64,000 nt of DNA from Pseudomonas bharatica CSV86. Lineage in GTDB: Bacteria > Pseudomonadota > Gammaproteobacteria > Pseudomonadales > Pseudomonadaceae. The notes below the pieces were generated by a model, which worked only from the letters and a program-made list of their open reading frames with translations, made no database searches and was not told the origin of the DNA. The position numbers and the translations under genes are program-made. Of the stretch, positions 29,396-37,467 are shown in pieces. The first letter of the stretch is position 1; each line of letters starts with the position of its first letter. Location: assembly GCF_000319305.2 (NCBI RefSeq), contig NZ_AMWJ02000001.1, positions 2,767,001-2,831,000 of the forward strand. Reading direction: 5' to 3'.

Positions 29396-30265
29396 TCACC
29401 CGCGTTTCAGCGTCTCCTTCGGATATTCCCCGAACAACCCATGGTAAGCCTGGGAAAACCGCCCCAGATGCCAGAACGACCAGCGCATGGCCACCTCGGC
29501 CACGGTGACCTGCCCCGGGTCTGCCGCCAGCAAGTCCCGTCTTACCGCATTCAGGCGCCGGTTGCGCAGCCATACCGTCGGCGGCATGTCGGCATAGCGC
29601 AGGAAGGATTGCTGCAACTGGCGCACCGACACCCCGGCTGCATCCGCCAGATCCTGCACGCCAACGCTGTCCTGCGGGCAGTCGTTGACCACTTCCTTGA
29701 CCCGCTCGACCACGCGGCGCATATGGCACTCGGCACGTCCGCGAGCGTCCACCTCCACGGCCTGGTCGAGCAATTGGAAGCAGCCATCGGCGATCTCCCG
29801 GGCAAACCCCGGCGCCGCCACATCCACCTGGCCGCGTACCGCTTCGGCGAGCACCTCGCTGAGCGCGCTGGCGAAGGCCTTGCAACGGGTCGGACGCAAC
29901 GGTTGCAGGACCAGCCGGCGAAACTCCGCCGCCGAATGCTGCCAGCTCGCCGGCTGCTTCAGCACCACGGCCACTTCGCGGTAGTTCTCCGGGGTCACCC
30001 AGGCATTGCGGGTCTGGCCGTCCAGCAGATAAAGGGCGTTGTCGCTCATGTCGAAGCTGAACACCAAGGCGTCGGCCGGTGCGTGGAATTCCTGCTCGAC
30101 CCGCAGGTTCATGCGTTCCTCGTACAGCTCCAGGCCAGCGCTCTGGGCATGCACCAGGCGTCCCTGGAAGCGCCCGGACGACATCTGCGTGTACTGCTCC
30201 TGCCAGCCCGGCAGGGCAACGCGGTGCTCGTTTACCTCATGAGCCTCCAGGACCTTGATTGTCAT
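29396..30265 (-). CDS. AraC-family transcriptional regulator (EutR-like)
   Basis: A 289-residue AraC/XylS regulator. The C-terminal double helix-turn-helix spans about residues 190-289, with VGVQDLADAAGVSVRQLQQSFLRYADMPP and the second helix pair TVAEVAMRWSFWHLGRFSQAYHGLFGEYPKETL. The latter strongly resembles EutR. No ethanolamine genes are near, so it may control the adjacent amine genes (polyamine catabolism or RhtB exporter). The start is at 30265. Confidence 0.85.
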   Translation of the reverse strand: MTIKVLEAHEVNEHRVALPGWQEQYTQMSSGRFQGRLVHAQSAGLELYEERMNLRVEQEFHAPADALVFSFDMSDNALYLLDGQTRNAWVTPENYREVAVVLKQPASWQHSAAEFRRLVLQPLRPTRCKAFASALSEVLAEAVRGQVDVAAPGFAREIADGCFQLLDQAVEVDARGRAECHMRRVVERVKEVVNDCPQDSVGVQDLADAAGVSVRQLQQSFLRYADMPPTVWLRNRRLNAVRRDLLAADPGQVTVAEVAMRWSFWHLGRFSQAYHGLFGEYPKETLKRG

Positions 30266-30366
30266 GCACGCACCTTGGGTTTTTATTCGAATGCTGATCG
30301 GCCAAGCGCCGTCAAGAATAATGAACGTTGGTAAACCCGGTCAAAGCCGTCGTGATGATCGGCCGC

Positions 30367-30993
30367 TTATTTCTGACTCAACGCCACCACCGAGACTCCG
30401 GAGGCGACAAAGGTCACCCCGGCGCCGATATTCAGGCCGTTGACCACCTTGGGGCGATTACGGATGGCACTGGTCAATGTCGAGGCGAATACGCCCATCA
30501 GGGCAAAGCCGACGGCAGTGAGCAAGGCGAACCACAGTCCGTAGACCAGCATCTGTACCGTCACCGAACCCAGTTGCGGATTGACGAACTGCGGAATGAA
30601 GGCCAGCACGAACAGCCCGGGCTTGGGGTTGAGTGCCGCGGAGAGAAAGCCGGTGAGGAAAATGGTGCGCAGCGGTTGCCTGGCCGCCGGGGCGAAGTTG
30701 ATCAGGTTTCGCGAGCGCAGCACCTTGATCCCCAGCCACAACAGGTAGCCGGCGCCGATGATCTTCACTACCCAAAAGGCCACGGCGGACGTCTGCATCA
30801 GCAGCGTCAGGCCCAGGGCTGCGGTGGTGGTGTGGAACAGGATGCCGGTACCGGACGCAACGCCGGAAACGATCGCGGCCAGGCGACCCTGGCTCAGGCC
30901 GCGGCCGATGGCCAGGAGGTTGTCGGGGCCAGGTGAAATCACCAGCAGCAGGCAGGCGGCGGTGTAGGCGAGCCAGATGTCGATGGGGAACAT
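30367..30993 (-). CDS. LysE/RhtB-family amino-acid exporter
   Basis: A 208-residue inner-membrane exporter of the LysE/RhtB family with about six membrane segments. The N-terminal signature ISPGPDNLLAIGRGLSQGRLAAIVSGVASGTG and the block FLTGFLSAALNPKPGLFVLAFIPQFV are typical. It exports amino acids or derivatives; the substrate is unknown. It lies downstream of the AraC gene on the same strand. Confidence 0.9.
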   Translation of the reverse strand: MFPIDIWLAYTAACLLLVISPGPDNLLAIGRGLSQGRLAAIVSGVASGTGILFHTTTAALGLTLLMQTSAVAFWVVKIIGAGYLLWLGIKVLRSRNLINFAPAARQPLRTIFLTGFLSAALNPKPGLFVLAFIPQFVNPQLGSVTVQMLVYGLWFALLTAVGFALMGVFASTLTSAIRNRPKVVNGLNIGAGVTFVASGVSVVALSQK

Positions 30994-31330
30994 TGCATCC
31001 TCCGTGATGTGTGGAAAGGTCCCTGATGGTGTGGGACTTTAACCTATAGCTGAATCCGGTACCGCAATCGCTGGCAAGCCAGCTCCCACAGAGAGCGCAC
31101 CGCCTGACCTGTGGGAGCTGGCTTGCCAGCGATTGCGGTACCGGATTCAACACAGCAGCCAAGGGTTGGCGAGCACCTCACAAAACTAAGTAGCTGTTTA
31201 AAAAAGCTTTTCCCTGAAAAAAAACTTCCCAGGCGTAACAAATCTTGTTAAATTGCCGCCCATCCCGCGACGGACACTCAGTTGACCAGCAGCGGGATCT
31301 GCATTAGGACAAGCTTTTGTCCGTCGCAAC
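30994..31330. other. Intergenic region with REP
   Basis: This 337-bp gap lies before tRNA-Gln and contains the REP inverted repeat at 31051-31149. The remaining AT-rich stretch at 31190-31260 (TTCCCTGAAAAAAAACTTCC, CTTGTTAAATTG) probably holds the tRNA promoter. No gene is supported. Confidence 0.6.
31051..31149. repeat. REP pair with perfect 40-bp arms
   Basis: Arms at 31051-31090 and 31110-31149 are perfectly complementary over 40 bases, with a 19-base loop. They include ATCGCTGGCAAGCCAGCTC and its complement. It lies between rhtB-like and tRNA-Gln and is the longest perfect stem in the window. Confidence 0.9.
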
Positions 31331-31405
31331 AGGGGCGTCGCCAAGCGGTAAGGCAGCAGGTTTTGATCCTGCCATGCGTTGGTTCGAATCCAGCCGCCCC
31401 TGCCA
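31331..31405 (+). tRNA. tRNA-Gln (TTG anticodon)
   Basis: A 75-nt cloverleaf. The acceptor arms are AGGGGCG (31331-31337) and CGCCCCT (31395-31401), followed by an encoded GCCA. The anticodon stem-loop GCAGG-TTTTGAT-CCTGC has TTG at 31363-31365. The D-loop CCAAGCGGTAAGG and T-loop GGTTCGAATCC are standard. An ISL3-type IS begins 230 bp downstream. Confidence 0.97.
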
Positions 31406-31629
31406 TTTTCTCTTCTAGTTCCTCCCTCCTCTCTTGATTCCGATGCCCAGGCATACGGCGATCGACTGTTCGTATTTTTCGACACACTCACAACGTACAG
31501 TGCGGCCTATCTGCTAAATCATTGGGTTTGCATCGCGCCCCATTCCCTTGTTGATCGCCAAGTGTTAAAAATATCACCCGCTTTAGGCCCAGCCGTTGTG
31601 TAAAGCCGCACAACGGGGTATCCAACGAG
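31406..31629. other. Intergenic stretch between tRNA-Gln and the IS
   Basis: A 224-bp AT-richer stretch between tRNA-Gln and the IS target duplication. No hairpin followed by T residues was seen directly after the tRNA, and no gene is supported. Confidence 0.4.
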
Positions 31630-31637
31630 AAAACAAT
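31630..31637. repeat. Target site duplication, left copy (AAAACAAT)
   Basis: The 8 bases directly before the left inverted repeat are identical to 34623-34630 directly after the right one. An 8-bp target duplication is the known length for ISL3-family elements. Confidence 0.93.
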
Positions 31638-31661
31638 GGGTATACGGATTTAATGGTTGAT
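31638..31661 (+). repeat. IS left terminal inverted repeat
   Basis: This 24-base end matches the right end at 20 of 24 positions. It directly follows the AAAACAAT target duplication. Confidence 0.88.
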
Positions 31662-31695
31662 GGGGCACCTTTACCCCACCAACCTGATACCATTA

Positions 31696-32973
31696 TCAGA
31701 TGGTTGATAGATCGACTCCGTAGTTGAGTTCCTCTGCGAAGTCCGGCAGTCCGTAACCGATGGTTTTCTTGTAGAAAGGAGAGACCTTCGCAGTCGGTGC
31801 CTTCTTCTTGTGCTTCGTGGTGTAGAGCATTCGTGCCCGCATCACCTCGAAGGAGTAACCGCGCCCTTCACGGTTCTTGTCCTTGGCCAGTCGGTTGATG
31901 GACTCCGTGTAAGCGTTGGTGACGGGCATGTCCGTCTCGAAGTAGGTCATGGTCTCTTCGCGCCAGTTTCCCACTGCCCTGACCAGATCGCTCCAGACTT
32001 CCTTTTGGCCCTTCGGGATGGTGGCTATCCACTCGTCCAGGGCGGCTTCTGCCTGGAGCCGTGTGGTGGCGTCCCAGATGCCGTAGAAGCGCTCCTTGTG
32101 CTCGTAGGCGGCCAGCAGTTGCGGGAACGCGCCTGTCCAGGTCTCCATGATGAGGCGCTCCCGGTCTGAGACTTCGTGAGCGCGTTTCAGCAGGATTTTC
32201 CGGTCTCCCTTGAGAGTCCGGCTCTGGGACGGTTTCAGCTCCTTTCTGAGGCCCTTGCGCACTCTCTCTAGGGCATCGTTGGCCATGCGCACCACATGGA
32301 ACTTATCGACCACGATACGGGCCTGGGGCAGCACAGCCTTGACCGCTGCCCGGTAGGGGTTCCACATGTCCATGCTGACGATCTCGACCTTCTGCCGGTC
32401 TTTCAGCTTCATCAGGTAGTTGGTCACCACGTCCTGGCGGCGGGTGGCCAGCAGGTCGAGCAGGGTTCGCTCCTCAATGTTGGTCAGAATGCAGCGGTAG
32501 CGCTTGTTCAGGTATAGCTCGTCAATGCCCAGGATGCGGGGCGTCTCGAAGCGGTGCCAGCGCCCCAGGAACTCGGCGCGGGCGTTGAAGATGTCGCGCA
32601 CCGTCTTCTCGTCCAGGCCGGTCTGTGCCGCCACAAAGGTGTAGGGGTGGTTGAAGGATTCCTTCTCCACGTACTCATGCAGCCGCAGTGTCATACGGAA
32701 TCCGTCCACCATCTCCGGTAGCTGGGGCCTGAATGTTGTCTTGCAGGCCCGGCAGGTGTATCGGCGGCGGACCACCCAGAGAGTGACCCGCTTGCCGTGG
32801 ATGGGCAGATCACGATAGGGAACGTCACGCTTGCCGAACCGCACGAACTCACCCTGCACGCCGCACCCCTCGCAGGCTACTGGTGTAGGTGCTTCAAGCC
32901 GAAAATGTATGTCTTCATTCTGCTCATCAGAATCCACCAACTGGTACCCAGGAAGGCTTAACGAATTAATCAT
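31696..32973 (-). CDS. tnpA: ISL3-family transposase
   Basis: A 425-residue DDE transposase of the ISL3 family. The N-terminal zinc-finger regions are CEGCG and CRACKTTFRPQLP. The DDE core starts ILGIDELYLNKRYRCIL (first D), continues with SMDMWNPYRAAVKAVLPQARIVVDKFHVVR (second D), and ends with NAYTESINRLAKDKNREGRGYSFE (E). All three acidic residues are present and the frame is intact, so the element may be active. The gene lies 58 bp inside the left end and reads out towards it. Confidence 0.93.
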   Translation of the reverse strand: MINSLSLPGYQLVDSDEQNEDIHFRLEAPTPVACEGCGVQGEFVRFGKRDVPYRDLPIHGKRVTLWVVRRRYTCRACKTTFRPQLPEMVDGFRMTLRLHEYVEKESFNHPYTFVAAQTGLDEKTVRDIFNARAEFLGRWHRFETPRILGIDELYLNKRYRCILTNIEERTLLDLLATRRQDVVTNYLMKLKDRQKVEIVSMDMWNPYRAAVKAVLPQARIVVDKFHVVRMANDALERVRKGLRKELKPSQSRTLKGDRKILLKRAHEVSDRERLIMETWTGAFPQLLAAYEHKERFYGIWDATTRLQAEAALDEWIATIPKGQKEVWSDLVRAVGNWREETMTYFETDMPVTNAYTESINRLAKDKNREGRGYSFEVMRARMLYTTKHKKKAPTAKVSPFYKKTIGYGLPDFAEELNYGVDLSTI

Positions 32974-32985
32974 CTCCCGCCTTGA

Positions 32986-34020
32986 TCAGAAAAACAGGTA
33001 GGTGGCGTAACCGGCAATCATCGCCATAGCAAAAATGACTGCTAAAAACGCCGCTAAAAGCTTCAGCGTGAACAAAGAGCGCAACAGAATGAGCTCAGTC
33101 AGGCTGGCTCCGGCACTGCCGATGATCAACGCTAGCACCGTCCCGGCACCCACGCCTTTGGCCATCAGAGCCGCTGCCAGAGGTATGACGGCTTCAGCGC
33201 GAATATACAACGGCACGCCGATGACAGCGGCAACTGGAATGGCAAAGGGATTATCTGGGCCTGCATACTGCTCCAATAAGTCAGTGGGCATGAAACCATA
33301 GATCACGCTGCCAATCGCAATACCGATGAGCAGGTAAGGCAACACATCGATAAAGTCCGACCAAGCTTCCCGCCACACACCACTGTACTTCCCTTCTTTC
33401 TTAACCGTGACAGTGGGTTGACTGTCACAGCATTCGCTAGACGTAGAGACTGTTGTCTTCCTATCAGCCCCGCAAGAAGCCGTCTTCGGAGTGGTGTCGC
33501 AGCTGTTGGTGCCGCAACTCGATGCGGTCGATGTAGCACTGCACGGGCTTGCTGATGAACTACATCCACTGCTCTCTTGTGTCGCCGTCCGGCGCACATA
33601 ACGCTCGAAGCCAAGCGTGTGAAGCAGCCATCCGGCACCTACCGCGACCACCAAAGCGGCGAGCACATAGATAGCAGTAAGTGTCCATCCAAACGTGGCA
33701 ACCAGCAGGCCGACGACGATAGGATTCAGCAACGGAGATGAGAAAAGAAACACCATCATCGGCCCAAAACCGGCCCGTGCCCGAATCAACCCTTTCAACA
33801 TGGGGATAGTCGAGCAACTACAGAAGGGCGTTATAGCTCCTAAACCAGCAGCAAGAAAATAGCCTCGCTTCCCACTGGAAGTCAGTAACGCTTCCACCTT
33901 GGATGGTGGGATGTGACGTTGAAGAACTCCGACCAGCAAGCTAATGCCAATGAATAAAACCGATAGCTCGATAGCGAGAAAGGCGAACATGCCTAGAGCG
34001 TCTTGGAGTTGAGATGACAT
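32986..34020 (-). CDS. ArsP-like permease, SO_0444-type metal efflux transporter, IS passenger
   Basis: A 344-residue inner-membrane permease with about eight to ten membrane segments. The conserved motif GAITPFCSCSTIPMLKG places it in the permease family that includes ArsP and the SO_0444 Cu/Zn efflux transporters. A central cytoplasmic loop at about residues 145-210 is exceptionally cysteine-rich (seven Cys: SGCSSS, SPCSAT, SSCGTNSCD, ASCGAD, SECC), suggesting metal capture. It is divergent from an ArsR-family gene and its start faces a shared operator region. The metal cannot be decided from sequence. It begins only 12 bp upstream of the transposase gene, so the two may be co-transcribed. 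Confidence 0.85.
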   Translation of the reverse strand: MSSQLQDALGMFAFLAIELSVLFIGISLLVGVLQRHIPPSKVEALLTSSGKRGYFLAAGLGAITPFCSCSTIPMLKGLIRARAGFGPMMVFLFSSPLLNPIVVGLLVATFGWTLTAIYVLAALVVAVGAGWLLHTLGFERYVRRTATQESSGCSSSASPCSATSTASSCGTNSCDTTPKTASCGADRKTTVSTSSECCDSQPTVTVKKEGKYSGVWREAWSDFIDVLPYLLIGIAIGSVIYGFMPTDLLEQYAGPDNPFAIPVAAVIGVPLYIRAEAVIPLAAALMAKGVGAGTVLALIIGSAGASLTELILLRSLFTLKLLAAFLAVIFAMAMIAGYATYLFF

Positions 34021-34038
34021 TCAATATTACTCCTATAT

Positions 34039-34056
34039 TTCTAGTATTGTCGAAAT
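34039..34056. promoter_or_regulatory. Candidate ArsR operator, copy 1
   Basis: TTCTAGTATTGTCGAAAT lies 19 bp upstream of the permease start and matches the 34101-34118 site at TTCTAG, the TCGAA block and the final T. It is an imperfect dyad (TTC-N10-GAA). It fits an operator of the divergent ArsR-family repressor. Confidence 0.55.
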
Positions 34057-34100
34057 GATGTACGCAGCCTACTTGCGTTTATCCGACCTGTCAACTATAA

Positions 34101-34118
34101 TTCTAGAAACATCGAATT
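34101..34118. promoter_or_regulatory. Candidate ArsR operator, copy 2
   Basis: TTCTAGAAACATCGAATT lies 14 bp upstream of the arsR-like ATG and is the second copy of the same half-palindromic element. One copy lies in front of each divergent gene, as expected for shared repression. Confidence 0.55.
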
Positions 34119-34131
34119 ATTGGGGCGTGCT

Positions 34132-34446
34132 ATGGATCACGAAAAGGTTGCAGCCAGCTTAGCTGAGCTAGGGAATAGTCACCGACTGTCCGTGTTCCGC
34201 TTTCTGGTCAAAGCTGGCCATGATGGGGCTTCGGTCGGAGATATCCAGAAGGGGCTGGGTATTCCTGCTTCGACGCTATCACATCACCTTGCGCGCATGG
34301 CCAAGGTAGGGCTGATCCGGCAGGAGAAACATAGCCGCACGATTGTCTGTATACCCGAGTATGGGCACCTAGAGAATTTGATCGGTTTCTTACAAGAGGA
34401 ATGTTGTGCAGGTGTCCGGATTGCGCATGAACCAGAACCGCTTTGA
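34132..34446 (+). CDS. ArsR-family metal-responsive repressor, IS passenger
   Basis: A 104-residue winged-helix repressor of the ArsR/SmtB type. The recognition region is VGDIQKGLGIPASTLSHHLARMAKVGLIRQEKHSRTIVCIPEY. A C-terminal CC pair (EECCAGV) could bind metal; the classical ELCVC in the DNA-binding helix is absent. It should repress itself and the divergent permease through the repeats at 34039-34118. ATG 34132 is taken as start; a TTG at 34120 is possible. Confidence 0.85.
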   Translation: MDHEKVAASLAELGNSHRLSVFRFLVKAGHDGASVGDIQKGLGIPASTLSHHLARMAKVGLIRQEKHSRTIVCIPEYGHLENLIGFLQEECCAGVRIAHEPEPL

Positions 34447-34598
34447 CGCTTGCCCAGCTCTCGCTGTCCTCCCTAGTCAGCATCGCTATGAAGACTCAGG
34501 CGAAGGTGGAAACAGAAAATTGGCAGTAGAGTAGGCTGAAGAGGATCAATCAGATAATCCGCTGAGAAAGATTTTCTTCTTTACATCTTTGGCATTTT

Positions 34599-34622
34599 AT
34601 CAACCAGAAATTCCGGATACCC
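34599..34622 (-). repeat. IS right terminal inverted repeat
   Basis: Reverse-complement match to the left end (20 of 24), terminating at GGATACCC. The AAAACAAT duplication follows at once. Confidence 0.88.
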
Positions 34623-34630
34623 AAAACAAT
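34623..34630. repeat. Target site duplication, right copy (AAAACAAT)
   Basis: Identical to the left copy at 31630-31637, which fixes the insertion to the base. Confidence 0.93.
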
Positions 34631-34701
34631 TTGAAAAGCGTGATGTCCCTGCGTGAGGGAATCCTCTTCCCTGTTACCTGTCAGCCACCGGAGCAAGCTG
34701 C

Positions 34702-36408
34702 ATGATCGAGGTCACCGAAGTTTCCATTGCCCAACTGCGTGCCGCACTCGAGTCCGGCCAGACCACTGCGGTCGAGCTGGTCAAGGCCTACCTTGCCCGG
34801 ATCGATGCCTACGACGGCGCAGACACTGCCACCGCGCTCAACGCGGTAGTCGTGCGCAATCCCGAGGCCCTGAAAGAAGCCGAAGCCTCCGATGCCCGTC
34901 GTGCCCGTGGCGAAACCCTCGGCCCGCTGGACGGTATTCCCTATACCGCCAAGGACAGCTACCTGGTCAAGGGTTTGACCGCCGCTTCCGGCAGCCCGGC
35001 CTTCGCTGAACTGGTGGCCTACCGTGACGCCTTCACCATCGAGCGCCTGCGTGCCGCCGGGGCGATCTGCCTGGGCAAGACCAATATGCCGCCCATGGCC
35101 AACGGCGGAATGCAGCGCGGTGTCTACGGCCGTGCGGAAAGCCCGTACAACGCCGCGTACCTGACCGCCCCGTTCGCTTCCGGCTCGTCCAACGGCGCCG
35201 GTACCGCCACTGCCGCCAGCTTCTCCGCCTTCGGCCTGGCCGAGGAAACCTGGTCGAGCGGTCGTGGCCCGGCATCGAACAACGGCCTGTGTGCCTATAC
35301 CCCGTCCCGTGGGGTGATTTCGGTACGCGGCAACTGGCCGCTGACGCCGACCATGGACGTGGTGGTGCCTTATGCGCGGAGCATGGCCGACCTGCTGGAA
35401 GTGCTGGATGTCGTCGTTGCCGAAGACCCCGACACCCGCGGCGACCTGTGGCGCCTGCAGCCCTGGGTGCCGATCCCGAGCGTGGCCTCGGTACGCCCGG
35501 CGTCCTATGCCGATCTGGCGGTGGGCAGCAGCGCCCTGGCCGGCAAGCGCCTCGGCGTGCCGCGCATGTACATCAATGCCGATGAAGCCGCGGGCACTTC
35601 CGAGGCACCCGGGATCGGCGGCCCGACCGGCCAGCGCATCCACACCCGCGCCTCGGTGATCGAGTTGTGGAAGCAGGCACGCCAGGCCCTCGAAGCGGCT
35701 GGTGCCGAGGTGATCGAAACGGACTTCCCGCTGGTCTCCAACTGCGAGGGCGACCGTCCGGGCGCGCCGACCGTGTTCAATCGCGGCATCGTTTCCAAGG
35801 AGTTTCTCCATCATGAACTCTGGGACCTGACCGCCTGGGCCTTCGACGACTTCCTGCGGGCCAACGGCGATCCGAAGTTGAATCGCCTGGTGGATGTCGA
35901 CGGGCCGAAGATCTTCCCGCACGACCCGGGCACCCTGCCCAACCGCGAAGGCGACCTTGCCGCCGGCATGGACGAATACGTGAAGATGGCCGAACGCGGC
36001 ATCACCCCGTGGAACGAGATCCCGACCGTGCCGGACGGCCTGCGCGGCCTGGAGGCGACCCGCAAGCTGGACCTGGAAGACTGGATGGACGCGAACGGCC
36101 TGGACGCCGTGCTGTTCCCCACCGTGGCCGATGTCGGCCCGGCGGACGCCGACGTCAACCCGGAGTCGGCGGACATCGCCTGGAGCAACGGGGTCTGGGT
36201 CGCCAACGGCAACCTGGCGATCCGTCACCTGGGCGTGCCGACCGTTACCGTACCGATGGGCGTGATGGCCGATATCGGCATGCCGGTGGGCCTGACCTTC
36301 GCCGGCAAGGCCTATGACGATGCCAACCTGCTGAAGCTGGGTGCCGCGTTCGAGGCGACCGGCAACCGCCGGATGATCCCGCCGCGTACCCCGCCACTGC
36401 GCGGCTAA
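34702..36408 (+). CDS. Amidase-signature family protein (atypical active site)
   Basis: A 568-residue amidase-signature enzyme that should hydrolyse an amide. The catalytic lysine is in DGIPYTAKDSYLVKG. The serine-glycine loop is GSSNGAGTATAAS, where GGSSGGS is usual. The nucleophile region reads EETWSSGRGPASNN in place of TDTGGSIRIPAS; the serine is kept but the glycines are not. The substrate is unknown. It is much longer than the 460-500 residues typical for the family. The start has GGAG 8 bases upstream. The IS ends 80 bp upstream, so its native promoter may be interrupted or replaced. Confidence 0.82.
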   Translation: MIEVTEVSIAQLRAALESGQTTAVELVKAYLARIDAYDGADTATALNAVVVRNPEALKEAEASDARRARGETLGPLDGIPYTAKDSYLVKGLTAASGSPAFAELVAYRDAFTIERLRAAGAICLGKTNMPPMANGGMQRGVYGRAESPYNAAYLTAPFASGSSNGAGTATAASFSAFGLAEETWSSGRGPASNNGLCAYTPSRGVISVRGNWPLTPTMDVVVPYARSMADLLEVLDVVVAEDPDTRGDLWRLQPWVPIPSVASVRPASYADLAVGSSALAGKRLGVPRMYINADEAAGTSEAPGIGGPTGQRIHTRASVIELWKQARQALEAAGAEVIETDFPLVSNCEGDRPGAPTVFNRGIVSKEFLHHELWDLTAWAFDDFLRANGDPKLNRLVDVDGPKIFPHDPGTLPNREGDLAAGMDEYVKMAERGITPWNEIPTVPDGLRGLEATRKLDLEDWMDANGLDAVLFPTVADVGPADADVNPESADIAWSNGVWVANGNLAIRHLGVPTVTVPMGVMADIGMPVGLTFAGKAYDDANLLKLGAAFEATGNRRMIPPRTPPLRG

Positions 36409-36413
36409 GGCCC

Positions 36414-36442
36414 GCTCCCGCAAGGTCATTTCTTGCGGGAGC
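36414..36442. terminator. Bidirectional terminator, amidase/usp
   Basis: Perfect 11-base stem GCTCCCGCAAG (36414-36424) and CTTGCGGGAGC (36432-36442) with a 7-base loop, placed between two convergent genes. It lacks a strong T run. Confidence 0.7.
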
Positions 36443-36446
36443 CCCT

Positions 36447-37348
36447 TCAATCCTCCGGCTCCCCGCGCACTGCCAGCACATTGCACGGCAGATGCTGCAG
36501 CACATGCTCGGTGGTACTGCCCAGCAGCCCCGCCGCCCCCGGCGCTGGCTGCTGCCCATGACGATCACGTCGGCCCGATGCTGGCCTGCGTACTCGGCGA
36601 TCGCCAGCGTCGCCGGCCCGCTGACGAAGTGCCGGTGGCTTTCCGGTACACCGTGGGCCTGGGCCAGGTGCTCGAAGGCCAATTGCGCCGAACGCCTGAC
36701 TTCATGGTTGAATCCCGGCATGGTCACCGCACCCGCTCCGAAATCGGCGACCCGGGTCTGCGCCACGTCCCAGGCATGCAGCAGATGCAGTTCGGCCTCG
36801 CACTGGATCGCCAGGGCGCTGGCCTGCGCCATCACCCGCTGGTTGATCCGCGTGTGCTGGCTGTCCGGGTGCAGGGTATCCAGCGCGGCGATCACTACCC
36901 TGGGCAATGGGCAACGCAGATCGCTGACCAGGTGCAGCGGCGCCGTGCAGTCACGCAGCAACTGCCAGTCCGGCGGCGTGAGGAAAACCCGGCGCAAGGC
37001 CGATTCGTGATGCACATCTTTGATCACCAGGTCGGGCTGCATGTCTTCGACATGCTCGAGCATGTCGCGGATCACCTGCCGGCTCACCTGCACTTCGCAA
37101 CTGACCTCCAGGCCGTCATGACGCAACTGCCCGGCCTCGTCGCGCAGCCAGGTCCAGGCGTCCCGCTCCATCGCCTGGCGCAGCGCCGTGCCCGCGGCCA
37201 TGCGCCCGAGCAGGTCACCCTCTTCGAGAAACACCGCGATATGCAGGGCCGCGTCGGTGGCCCTGGCGATCGCCACTGCACGCTCCATGGCCGGGGTATG
37301 GCGCAGGGTTGGCGAGGCGATCATGAACAGGCGTTGATACGGGCTCAT
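36447..37348 (-). pseudogene. Tandem-domain universal stress protein; C-terminally frameshifted
   Basis: A universal stress protein with two Usp domains, of about 300 residues like UspE. It starts MSPYQRLFMIASPTLRHTP after a strong AGGAGG (6-base spacer). The second domain carries the G-x2-G-x9-G-S ATP loop: MGSSQRRG then, in the shifted frame, AAGLLGSTTEHVLQHLPCNVLAVRGEPED-stop. The apparent frame instead reads on through unrelated sequence to 36245. One G added to the G5 run near 36536-36540 gives a natural stop at 36447-36449 and 301 codons, so this is probably a sequencing error. Confidence 0.85.
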
Positions 37349-37467
37349 AAGACACCTCCTGGCGGGTTGTCCGTTTGCCGCGGAACGATCAACGCGCTCC
37401 GGCCAGGACGACCGAAGCGACGACACCGGCATGCCGCCGGTGTCGCAGCCTGAGTATAAGCCGGGGT

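Larger units (their letters stand above)
31638..34622. mobile_element. ISL3-family insertion sequence carrying metal-efflux passenger genes
   Basis: A 2985-bp element. The inverted repeats begin GGGTATaCGGAtTT (left, 31638) and GGGTATcCGGAaTT (right, 34622, opposite strand) and match at 20 of the first 24 positions, including TGGTTGAT. Both ends are flanked by AAAACAAT. Inside are an ISL3 transposase, an ArsP-like permease and an ArsR-family regulator, so this is a transporter IS with cargo. It is visibly lower in G+C than its surroundings. It sits between tRNA-Gln and the amidase gene. The exact ISfinder name cannot be decided here. Confidence 0.93.

Noticed and set aside
31331..34630. Genomic island integrated at tRNA-Gln
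   Set aside because: No integrase and no direct repeat of the tRNA 3' end; the inserted DNA is fully explained by the IS and its 8-bp target duplication.
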